Source: Amyelois transitella (taxonomy: Eukaryota; Arthropoda; Insecta; Lepidoptera; Pyralidae). From it: DNA of 64,000 bases. The notes under the pieces are model-generated. The model ran no database searches. It saw only the letters and a program-made list of their open reading frames with translations, and was not told the origin of the DNA. The translations under genes were made by a program, and so were the position numbers. Positions 11,335 to 20,490 of this stretch are shown in pieces (position 1 is the first letter of the stretch; each line of letters opens with the position of its first letter). Location of the stretch: assembly GCF_032362555.1 (NCBI RefSeq), contig NC_083524.1, forward strand, positions 8,728,001-8,792,000, written 5' to 3'.

Positions 11335-11596
11335 GTATGTTGCTGCTGTCCATAGACTAGGGAGCGCCCGCGAGAAACTCAAATCTCGTTATTATCTGTT
11401 ACCGCGGGAACTTACAAAAATCCCTTTTAGCTTAAGCTTACCTTAATTCATCTTTGTCAATAAGTTTTTCAATTTTATACATACCGGATAACACATATTT
11501 GTTTTTGTTTAAATAAACCGTAGCGGTTGTAATGAAAACTAAAGTTTGAAGAAGTTTAGAAATAAATTAAGACTACATTTTCAACTTTCTTCGCAG

Positions 11597-11955
11597 GCAT
11601 CAAAAGCCAAAAAGGAAGCAGAGACTAAGGTGATCTAAGAAGTGGCCATAGACAAGATAGACCCAGATGAGATAAGAGACACGGATGATATCAACTCCCA
11701 GTCGGATAATGAGTCTGTGGTCGAGGTCGTTGAACCCCGTCGCGGACACCGCCCGCAGCACACTCGCGGCCTCTATCGACGGGAACGTGCAACTCGAGGC
11801 TGCTCCAGTGCCCGCCGTTCCTCCGGCAGGAGGCATACGGATAAACATTTCAAAGCACCCACATTTGCCAATAATGTCCCCGAGCCGATGTTAGAAGACG
11901 TCAGTGCAGACGATGAGCCGCTGCCGCCGGGTGAGGAACCGCAGCTGGAGTATAC
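11597..11955 (+). pseudogene. Pcf11: Pcf11 copy A terminal exons, fused and interrupted
   Basis: It starts as in copy B (ASKAKKEAETKVI), then reads TAA at 11636 where copy B has GAA. From about 11739 the sequence jumps to what is the last exon in copy B (30967 onward), so two introns and a whole exon are missing. An A is missing near 11849 compared with 31078, shifting the frame, and the match ends after 11950 before the conserved SGLCSIM terminus. Confidence 0.9.
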
Positions 11956-12388
11956 ATTAAAAGATTGAAGTTACTGTACTTTTGGGTTTTGCTTTTAAAA
12001 TTACTCACTCCTTTAGCTCTGACGAAAAACCTATGAAAATTAATACTATGAAATGTTTTCAAAGTTTATTATATGTTTTCAATGTAACATTGAATTGTAT
12101 GCATACAGTACATTAATGTATACTAGTTGTATATAATGTAGGTTACAGCACTGTTTGTGAGTTACGGATAGGAGAGTGGTTTTCAATGTGTTGAAAATGC
12201 TCAAATATGTATGCAAATTTGTAAATGAACCAGTTTAATATTTGAATTGTATGTGAAATGAAGAAGTTGAAAGTTTAAGAAACTGTTGTTATATTTTTAT
12301 ATAGATAGGTAAGACTTAAAATATATGGTGAAACAGTGTTTTGGTTACATGTTTTAAAAGTACTTTAATTCATAGTGAGGGAATTGTG

Positions 12389-12550
12389 AGGAAACCTGCA
12401 CATTCAGGCAACTGGGTGTGTAACCATAAGGTTTGGGTTCCCTTGCAAAGGTTGCGGAGGTGAGACGGAATTCACTTTGTGTAAAAACCTGACACACCAC
12501 ACACACCTGACACTGATTCATGGTCAAAGGCGTACTCCAGGCTAAAGAGA
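12389..12550 (+). repeat. Dispersed repeat, 'gcaaaggttgcggaggt' family
   Basis: Longer copy of the family: 'aacctgcacattcaggcaac', then 'cccttgcaaaggttgcggag', then 'gtgtaaaaacctgacac'. Relatives elsewhere in the window show the same order. It looks SINE-like, but no promoter boxes or flanking duplications were established. Confidence 0.6.
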
Positions 12551-13494
12551 TGTAATCTGCACCAGCGAAAGGAAACCAATGCACTTTAACACAATTATTG
12601 CCAATGTTTTAACACTTTGTGTAATGTATTTGTAATTTTTTAAACAAAATCACCAATTAACGAAATAATAAAATTTATGAGAAAATAGGCAATATTGAAA
12701 TAGGAATGAATATGTAGAATGAGTATAGGTAATTCGTATTATTATTTTGTTTATTCTGTCATAATTCATTGTGTATCTGTAATGGAATATTGATAAAAGA
12801 TTGTGATTTTGCTTTTTGAATGTATAAATCTATTTCGATTTTTTTTGTGTAATATGTACCTATATTGACTTTGTAATTCTAATTAAAAAACCGTAATTTT
12901 GTAAAGAAGAATGTAATGTTATATCATCACGGAAAAAGTAAAATTATGTCTTAAAGGATTCCTTATTAAAGTTCTTAAATCGACATTTAATTTCGTAGAT
13001 GCAGCAACTAAAATCTAATGATAGTTAACCATTTTTATATATGAAATGTGATGCTATAATATTAAGTTCTTTTCAACAATGCGTGTGGCTCTTTTAATTG
13101 TTGATAAGTAATTTGTAAATAAATGTTTTACACTGATGATTCAATTTATTTTATTCATAACTCCCTTTCCTTTACTTTAATTATGGCTTCAACCATAATT
13201 AATTTTATTTTTTTATTCTAAGAGCCTACATATCTGAGAAATTAAAATACTATTCTTATTTTTATTGTGATTAAGGTTTTGAGTAGTTCAACTACCCCGC
13301 AAGGGATATAGACATGATTATATGTTATGTTACATACGTGTTGTGTTACATGGCAAGGCAAAGTTCCCATAAAAAAGTCGCTCCTTCATTTGAATTGTGA
13401 CATAGCATAAACACACATCCGAATAAAATAAATACGACATGACGCAACCAGTACGGTTCCAGGATTGTCACTTGGGGCTACGGAACCCTTAACA

Positions 13495-13715
13495 AATACA
13501 AACCTATAATCACGTCTATATCACTTACAGGGTAGTTTGAACTTTGAGTCTTACAAAGACTGAAAGGCCACATTCAGCCGTTTACCTTATTGATGGAATT
13601 TGGCTGAATGATGAAAAATACAGATTGAAATATTGACAGGTTGCTGGCCTATCGCCTTAAGAGAAATCCCAAATTTATAAGCCTATCCCTTAGTAGTTGC
13701 TGGTGAAAATTAAGA
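13495..13715 (-). repeat. Old SINE copy, (ATGT)n-tail family
   Basis: Diverged reverse-strand SINE. The paralogous copy lies at 34645-34862, so it was there before the duplication. A further 3'-end scrap of the family, on the + strand, is at about 13290-13330. Confidence 0.75.
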
Positions 13716-13826
13716 CTTTCATGTAGGCAACAAGAAAACCATGACATGTTTTAATAAGCTTATAATTTAACCACTCAAATAAATTAATAACATATCACTA
13801 ATAATAATATCTATAGTCATGCTTCA

Positions 13827-13916
13827 TGCTACAATTATGCGGCCATCTTGGAAACAGTTATGTGTCCTTTACATTAGTCTGTAACAATATCTCGAAACCA
13901 AGCCTGTAGCCTCCAG
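13827..13916 (-). pseudogene. NARS2: NARS2 last-exon fragment at the duplication edge
   Basis: About 90 bp match the 3' end of the NARS2 last exon (34978-35084). It includes the complement of the codons for RWPHNCSM and part of the GYGLGLERLL motif-3 region. The match stops abruptly at 'gcctccag'. About 15 bases are missing internally and the stop codon is changed, so it is non-functional. Confidence 0.85.
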
Positions 13917-14117
13917 AGTCGACGAGCCTAATAAACAAAAATTAAGATTATTTTTGACGTCCTAGGTTACACTGTCTACATTTACTTTACAGCGAAAATT
14001 AATGTTACGACACAAATGGTGTCTACAAATAGGATGGGATGACTAAGTACCCGCTGATGTTTATAAAAAGTTAAGAAGAAAACTCCACACACTAAAAAGG
14101 CACAGACCCTCAACATA
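13917..14117. repeat. Dispersed repeat, first part (relative at 51335)
   Basis: The part from about 14000 ('gtgtctacaaataggatggg') matches 51335-51420. The second part of the same repeat continues at 14640-14790. The SINE at 14118 sits between the two parts. Confidence 0.6.
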
Positions 14118-14332
14118 TAGTTTTGAAATGACTGAATGGCCGCGTTCAGTAATTAAGCATAGTAAGTAAGCTTAATGATAGAATAGAGATTCAAATAGTG
14201 ACAGGTTGCTAGCCCATCGCCTAAAAAAATCCCAAGTTTATAAGCTTATCCCTTAGTCGCCTTTTACGACATCCATGGGAAAGAGATGGAGTGGTCCTAT
14301 TCTTTTTTCATTGGTGCCGGGAACCACACGGC
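14118..14332 (-). mobile_element. SINE, (ATGT)n-tail family
   Basis: Reverse-strand copy with the 'gccgggaaccacacggcac' head at the right. The 3' tail is truncated near 14118. Confidence 0.8.
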
Positions 14333-14639
14333 ACATTATATTAGTTTATGTATGTTTATTTATTAATAAGTTTATACATAAATATTTAGTGGATAGGTAT
14401 ATGTATATTATCTGTATTTCTGTTAGTATATTATTATATTGTTGCTAAAAACACAGACTTGCCGATTTTTACTTAATTATCTAGTTCCTTTATTGTTTGC
14501 CAGTTGACTGAAAGAGATCCATTCATGGGATAAGTCCGCCATTCCAAGTGATTTGTTTCTTTTATAACTATGTACTATTTTCTTGGTACTGTGTAAATTT
14601 CTATGCAATAAAGATATTACAAACAAACAAAACTCCATC

Positions 14640-14790
14640 TCTGGAGTCCAAGTGGACCTTACGCATACCTTAATAGTACCGCGCAAGCGCCGCAAGCCCG
14701 GGGCGGGAGCTAGTCGGCAGATTGAAAACTCTCGCGCCCGGGCACCCTCCGCCTCAACGCCCGCAACACCGCGAGCGCTGCGCAAGCGGC
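14640..14790. repeat. Dispersed GC-rich repeat, second part (relative at 51420)
   Basis: 'gtccaagtggaccttacgca' to 'cgggcaccctccgcctcaac' matches 51425-51545 with indels. GC content is much higher than its surroundings. The function and class are unknown, and no coding frame is convincing. Confidence 0.55.
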
Positions 14791-15174
14791 GCTGGCTACG
14801 AGCGATTGCTACGTGTCGTAGCAGCTCTACGAATGGAGCCGGCGATGCTACGAGGTCTACCAAATGCGCTACGAAATGTTTTGCTATGCTTTAGTTGAAG
14901 CAATGTGTGCTTTAGCATGTAGGAGTTGGGTCGAAAATGGCTTTACGATGTATGGTCGTAAGCCGCCGCCGCTTTGCCCGTTAATTTTTAATTTTATTCT
15001 ATTAACGGAAAAACCGTTTATTAAACGGGTTTTCACCAGGATTATAACCAGGACAAGAAAGAGAACGGGGCGAAGAATTCTGACTCATTCTGATCAGTTT
15101 TCGTGGTAATGACTAGACAAGAACTGATAACAGATCAAACAGTAAAACAAGTCTTTTTATTTTTTATATAATTA
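14791..15174. other. Unassigned spacer, partly GC-rich
   Basis: Contains short inverted words such as 'gtcgtagcagctctacga' and 'accgtttattaaacgggt'. No recognisable gene. It may be the rest of the repeat beginning at 14640, but no second copy is present here to confirm it. Confidence 0.3.
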
Positions 15175-15418
15175 CGTCCAAATCCCCTGCGGGGTAGACA
15201 GAGCCAACAGTCATCAAAAGATTAAAAGCCACGCCCCGCTACTTGGCTCAATAATAGAATTGAGATTCAGATAGGACAGGTTGCTAGCCGATCGCCTAAA
15301 AGCGGAATCCCAAGTATATAAGGATATTAACGCTTTAACGCTTTTTACGACATCCATGGGAAAGAGATAGAGTGGTCCTTTTCTTTTTTCTATTAGTGAG
15401 GGAACCACATAGCACAAG
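15175..15418 (-). mobile_element. SINE, (ATGT)n-tail family
   Basis: Reverse-strand copy from 'ccctgcggggtagacagagc' to the head 'gggaaccacatagcac', moderately diverged. Confidence 0.8.
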
Positions 15419-15589
15419 TTATAATATATTATGATTCAATTTGTAGTAACAGTGCGTGTGGAGATTCAAATTCAATGACACTTTTCGGAATTACATACAT
15501 TAGTTTTAGTGTAAACACCATTCATTTTTATTTTTTACTTACTCGTACTTTACTTTAACTTTTTTCCCTTTTATTTATTAAACAAACTA

Positions 15590-15690
15590 AAATACAATAT
15601 ACGGGACAGATTACACAGATTGAGTTGGCCTCAAAGTAAGTACAAGATTTGTGATTCGTTGAAATAAACTACCGAAATATATCTATACTT
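15590..15690 (-). repeat. tRNA-derived SINE 3' fragment
   Basis: The complement of the 3' half of the SINE seen at 57494-57746: 'acacagattgagttggcctc' and 'aagtaagtacaagatttgtg'. The tRNA-like head is missing. Confidence 0.6.
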
Positions 15691-15744
15691 ATAACAAATC
15701 TGTAGAGAGGTCAATTCTGTACATGGAATATATTTTCAAAATAA

Positions 15745-16335
15745 CTATCAATGGGTGATTAGTGATCGATACTGATGCCAAAAATGCAACCAGAAAAATT
15801 TTTATCTGTCTGTCTGTCTGTATGTTCTTTATAGAAACAAAAACTACTTGACGGAATTTAACGAAACTTGGTACAGTTATTCTTCATACGCCTGAGCAGG
15901 TTATAGTATACTTTTCATTACGCTATAATCAGGAGGAGCAGAGCAGTGAAAGGAAATGTTAGGAAAACGGGAGAAGTTACTTGATTTTTTAAGCTTCCGT
16001 CGCGTGTGCAGCCTTAATGGTTAAAGCTACAGCGAAACCATGTATACTCGTAACGGAAATATTCTACATAATATTATAAAAAAATATCCAAAGACAGCAT
16101 GAGTCTATTTTTTATGGTTGACTCACAATAGCACGTGTAATTCCTAATAGCTTAGCAGTTCGGAGATTTCTTATTATACTTCTTTACTCTGACGTTTATA
16201 ATACCAATAACACTCACACTCATTCGTAATCCTTAAAATGTGAAAAAAAACGGAAAAAATTATACATCCTTGAGAGCTTCAATGATGCCCAAAATAACTA
16301 TTCCACGCGGACGAAGTCACACAGCTAGTTTATAT
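15745..16335 (-). repeat. Lepidopteran dispersed repeat with 'cgcggacgaagtc' end
   Basis: Begins with a short TGTC run (about 15807) and ends 'ccacgcggacgaagtcacac', the reverse complement of the start of the repeat at 32387. No frame survives. The element type is unresolved (LINE-like relic). Confidence 0.55.
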
Positions 16336-16339
16336 AATT

Positions 16340-17037
16340 AAATACATATTTATTTATTTTAAAAAATACATATTCCTAATTATTTACATTTTCAAAGGCT
16401 ACGGATGATGTATTACAGATCGATAGATATATACGAATCTTATACTCTGAGTGATCTTCTCTATAAGGCAGGGTTAATTTATGTTTGTACCTAAGCAGTC
16501 TAGGGTTAAAAATCTTTGTGCATTTTAGCCGTTACGGCGCGCAATGTGTTAGTTGACCTTAGTAGCGGCCATGGTCAGTTTGGCCATGTAAGAAATATGA
16601 CCATTGAATGACCAAATGTAAAAATGTTTAACATGAAGAATTACCAATACTAAGAACGTCCAGTACTAAAAATGACTAATTCTAAAAATGACCAACACAA
16701 AAATTTCAATCCGATAAATATCCATGTCAGTTTTTTCATTCATTATCTCATTTTTACCCGACTACGGCTAAGCGCAAAGGAGGGTCATGATTTTGACCTT
16801 TATGTATTTATGTACTACGTGGTGTAATATATCGTGTTCTGTGGGGTATCAAATTAAAGAGCTTTTTAAGCACATTTCAAATATGTAAACATTGTTAGCT
16901 GTTGCTAACGGCTTTGCTTGCAATCACCTGATAATTGCAAGAATTAACAAAATTAAATCTATTGGGTACTATTCCTATACCGTAATACCTACATTAGTAA
17001 GGTGGTCATAAAACCAGTTACAAGTATTTTTCCATAC
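16340..17037. other. Gene-free spacer with 'aaaaatgac' reiterations
   Basis: AT-rich. Around 16590-16720, short 'ccaatactaa / aaaaatgac' words recur, and 'cccgactacggctaagcgca' near 16758 looks like an old dispersed repeat. No gene seen. Confidence 0.35.
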
Positions 17038-17049
17038 TGCATTGTATTA

Positions 17050-17397
17050 TGTTGTGATGTGAAAGAAGATGTAGTTACAGGAATAGAAAAGGGTATGTTA
17101 AGATGGTTCGGTCATGTGGAGAGGATGAATGAAAGCAGGTTGACTAAGCAGATATACAAGGAGAGTGTGGAGGGAAAGGTCGGAGTGGGAAGACCTAGAC
17201 GAACGTATCTTGATCAAATTAAGGACGTCCTGGTAAAGGGTCAGGTCAAAAGTACCCGAAACCGCCGAGCTTGTATGAAGAGAGTTATGAATGTGGACGA
17301 AGCGAAAGAAGTATGCAGAGATCGTGGCAAGTGGAAAGAGGTAGTCTCTGCCTACCCCTCCGGGAAAGAGGCGTGATTTTATGTATGTATGTATGTA
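17050..17397 (+). mobile_element. 5'-truncated LINE, (ATGT)n tail, with TSD
   Basis: Encodes the last ~108 residues of a LINE ORF2 (CCDVKEDVVTGIEKGM ... GVGRPRRTYLDQIKDVL ... SAYPSGKEA), identical to the end of the longer copy at 27585-28866. It finishes in ATGTATGTATGT. A 12-bp target-site duplication TGCATTGTATTA flanks it (17038-17049, 17398-17409). Identity and clean duplications suggest recent activity. Confidence 0.92.
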
Positions 17398-17569
17398 TGC
17401 ATTGTATTAATCCATAATGATCATTTGTTTTGGAAAAAATCTATGATGCATGTTTTTTCTGAATCACTTATACTTCATTGTCTGTCAGCCGAGGCTCAAA
17501 AATATGTTGAACAATAGTCCTCGTTTAACTGATAACATTCAAATAAAATCATAAATTCTTTTTCCGAGC

Positions 17570-17870
17570 AACCAGGTGGTGAATATTGTACAAGTGCAAT
17601 TTGTGATAAAAGGGTGTAACAAAACAAAACAAAGCTTAGTTTTATCTATTGTGCAAAATTTCGAAAGCTAATTAAGATAAGTAGGGTTTAAGGGCGGTCT
17701 GGTGACTAATGATTTTTGTTTTTAAATTCAAATAGTTTTGGAGTCAGTTGTGTAGGAATCTGGCTTGTCAATGCTCTCGTCCAACATAAACCTCCCGCAC
17801 CAGTGAAGCCTGCGTAAATATGAAAGAAATCTTGGCTCTGATTCAGGTGACTGATTGGATTCAATTAAAT
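17570..17870 (+). repeat. Third, diverged fragment of the duplicated unit
   Basis: Matches 2640-2905 and 19340-19605 with gaps: 'tttcgaaagcta', 'gtctggtgactaatg', then 'ctcgtccaacataaacctcc' through the nine-codon ATG and its donor. It lies just left of copy B and is more diverged than A is from B, so it is a separate older or partial copy. Confidence 0.7.
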
Positions 17871-17918
17871 TTTTGGACTGAGCTGACTGCAAAGTTTGTT
17901 TTTAATGTTAATTAGCTG

Positions 17919-18187
17919 TGCTGTGCCGTGTGGTTACCGGCACCAATACAAAAAAGAATAGGACCACTCCATCTCTTTCCCATGGATGTCGTAAAAGCCG
18001 ACTAAGGGGTAGGCTTATAAACTTGGGATTCCTCTTTTAGTCGATGGGCTAGCAACCTGTCACTATTTGAATCTCAATCCTATCTTAAAGCCAAATAGCT
18101 GAACGTGGCATATCAGTCTTTACAAGACTGTAGGCTCTGTCTACCCCGCAAGGGATATAGACGTGATTATATGTATGTATGTATGTA
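17919..18187 (+). mobile_element. SINE, (ATGT)n-tail family, full-length, with TSD
   Basis: Complete member. It is flanked by a 13-bp target-site duplication TGTTAATTAGCTG (17906-17918, 18188-18200). The head 'tgtgccgtgtggttaccggc' and the tail ATGTATGTATG are both present. Confidence 0.93.
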
Positions 18188-18227
18188 TGTTAATTAGCTG
18201 CTTATTCTAGGTCTTACTCTTATTACA

Positions 18228-18345
18228 TACTTACGTACATACTATCACGTTTATATCCCTTACGGGTTAGACAGATCCAAGAGTCTAAAAGACTGGTTGG
18301 CCAAGTTCAGCTTTTTGGCCTTATGATAGATAATAAGAACTATAA
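18228..18345 (-). repeat. SINE fragment, (ATGT)n-tail family
   Basis: Reverse-strand 3' part ('tatcacgtttatatccctta' to 'ttggccttatgatag'). Paralogous to the fragment cut by the window start. Confidence 0.7.
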
Positions 18346-18660
18346 AAGACCATAGAAAGTTATTTGTAAAACCGTTTTTGACCTTCTCACATATCCCAAA
18401 GAAAGCTCATGTTCTTGAAAAGTGGCGCATTTATAATATTCATCCGTGTTAAAACAATCGATAAAATAGTGACCATTCATGGCTCTGTCTAAACCGCAAG
18501 GGATATGGACGTGACTATATGTATGTATGTATGTTGAACATAATAATTTTAGCGTAGACTTTTTTCTTGTTTTTTACTTATGAAAGTGTTTACTTCTATT
18601 TTTAAAGAATTAAATGACTTATTTTGGAGTTATGGCTATTCATGGGACCTAATAAATTAT

Positions 18661-18884
18661 CCCGGCAGTGCCGTGTGGTTCCCGGCACCATTACAAAAAA
18701 CAATAGAACCACTCCATCTCTTTCCCACGGATGTCGTAAAAGGCGACTAAGGGATAGGCTTATAAACTTGGGATTCCTCTTTTAGGCGATGGGCTAGCAA
18801 CCTGTCACTATTTGAACTTTTCAAGACTGGTGGCTCTATCTACTCCGCTAGGGATATAGACGTGATCATATGTATGTATGTTTG
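18661..18884 (+). mobile_element. SINE inserted in copy B after duplication
   Basis: Slightly shortened member. Its 11-bp target-site duplication is TAATAAATTAT (18650-18660, 18885-18895). Copy A has the uninterrupted site near 700. Confidence 0.92.
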
Positions 18885-19571
18885 TAATAAATTATAGCGG
18901 CTAGGGTTTTATTGTTCATGACTATCTAAATGACGATACCTAAATAGTTTAGATGTTATTTCAGAAATTCTTGCAATTATTATCATGACACTATTCATTT
19001 CAGCGATTCATATCAATAACAAAGTGATTAAATATTCTACTACAGAGCTAATATATTCATTAAAGGGTACTTAGGAGTCATAACATAATATTCCTGCTCT
19101 TAATGTTCCTCTTGTAATGACAGTGCGAAATTCTCATAAATTAAAAATATAAAAGGCGTCAATAACATTATTTAACGATATTTAAAAACTTAACTATAAC
19201 GTCAAATTGCGCTATTTATTTTATTTATTAAGGTACACATACGGACAGATTACAAGTTTGCAATATTATTATATACTTAGGAAATGTGAATATAGTGAAC
19301 AAGTAAAAATTCCAACGGGAAGTAATAAAGTGTTAGTATTTCTATTGTTAAAATTTTCGAAAGCTATACAGGTGATACTTTGAAGGTGGTGTGGTGACTC
19401 ATTAGTCAATAATGAGTTTCGGCAATAATATCGGAAAATCGTACCTACTTGAATCAGTTTGTGTGTGATTCTCTTGCGGGCCACTCGTCCCAGGAACACT
19501 TTCCAGTGTACTTCGTGTGTGAGCGCTCTTGTCCAACATAAACTTCCCGCACCAGTGAATCCTGAGTGAAT

Positions 19572-19598
19572 ATGAAAGGAAGCTTGGCCCTGACTAAG
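19572..19598 (+). CDS. Candidate short initiator exon MKGSLALTK (copy B)
   Basis: Same nine codons and GTGAGTGA donor as 2872-2898, again in phase with the next exon (20491). Upstream stops in all frames. Coding status unproven. Confidence 0.3.
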
Positions 19599-20490
19599 GT
19601 GAGTGACTTCTTCTTCTTCTCCCTGGCTCCTCATGTTGCTCCTATATCTTTTACAAATTTCGGAATCGTATTGGATCTTCATTAGTGTTTCCCTTTTAAT
19701 CTCGGCTGAAGTTATTGTGATCAAACTATTAATTATTCGCCATGACTTTTCTTTAAACATATTTCTTTCAATATGACGCGCAATTAACAGTTTGAACATA
19801 ATTATTTTAGCGAAAGCTTTTTTCTTGTTTCGTTATTTTTAAAGTGTTTTAGTAGCCTGGTTTAGGTATTTAAATTTTATTTTATTAAACTTATTTTGGA
19901 GTTATAAGTATTCGTGTGACCTAATAATATATAGCAGTCAAGGTTTTATTGTTTATTTCTAAGTTAGGATACCTAAATAGTTTAACAGTTATTCCTTATT
20001 AGTTCCTTAAAAGTTATTCCTTGTTTTTAGATTTTAATCTTTATTTTTTTTAACTTATTTGGAGTTATGTGTATTCATGTGACCTAATAACATAGAGAAT
20101 TGTTTGTAACTATCTAAATTATGATACCTAAATAACTAGTTTAGAACTAATTTAGATTTTATTTATATATCATCATAACACTACCGTTTTGTTATTTTTG
20201 TTTGCCATGATTCTTTATTTAATTTTAAAAGTAAGTTTCAATCATCCTATCAATGACTCATCATATATATTTCTTTTTTTTTATTCTTGTCCTTTTTTCA
20301 CATGTATGTAGTCATTACCGGGTGATTAATAATTTATTTTTTTTAAAGTTGTGCTCACCTTTATTGGGATATAGACGTGATTATATTTTATGTTTATGTA
20401 TAGAAATAAAAATAAATTGTACTGAACCTTTATGAGAAGACACCTATCGTTAGTTTACAAAGTTTACGAATGCATAACTTTTGTTTTCAG

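Larger units (their letters stand above)
3879..11955 (+). pseudogene. Pcf11: Pcf11 3' half, copy A (broken)
   Basis: Pcf11 is a subunit of the pre-mRNA 3'-end cleavage factor (CF IIm in animals). It binds the RNA polymerase II CTD and Clp1 and promotes cleavage and transcription termination in the nucleus. Exons that join in phase are 3879-4410, 6846-6984, 7296-7467, 8810-9789, 10253-10479 and 11111-11334, then 11597 onward. In order they give a DPR-rich basic stretch, a short coiled/charged stretch, a proline/arginine-rich exon, a C2H2-like finger (CSNC...HLDWH), the Clp1-binding-type WYY..SDW.QYEE segment, and a second finger (CALC...HPTCCEDYK). The CTD-interaction domain is upstream of the window. 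Damage: TAA at 11636-11638; exon 9 fused to the last exon near 11739 by a deletion; one A lost near 11849; the true C-terminus replaced after 11950. Up to the TAA, 771 codons read open from 3879. Confidence 0.88.
1..13916. repeat. Segmental duplication, copy A (left end off-window)
   Basis: This stretch pairs in the same order with 18285-35084. The first 160 bases already match 18285-18440, so the left edge lies outside the window. The right edge falls inside a truncated copy of the last NARS2 exon: the match stops at 13916, opposite 35084. Coding exons differ by roughly 1-4 % by eye, introns vary, and each copy has private transposon insertions. Copy A alone has the inverted-repeat element at 922-1966 and the LINE tail at 1980-2389, and lacks about 1.2 kb of copy B between 29758 and 30967. 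Confidence 0.9.

Noticed and set aside
19269-19799. 176-codon reverse-strand open frame
   Set aside because: Antisense to the duplicated 5' segment. In copy A the same frame is broken into two, composition is not protein-like, and no family is recognised.
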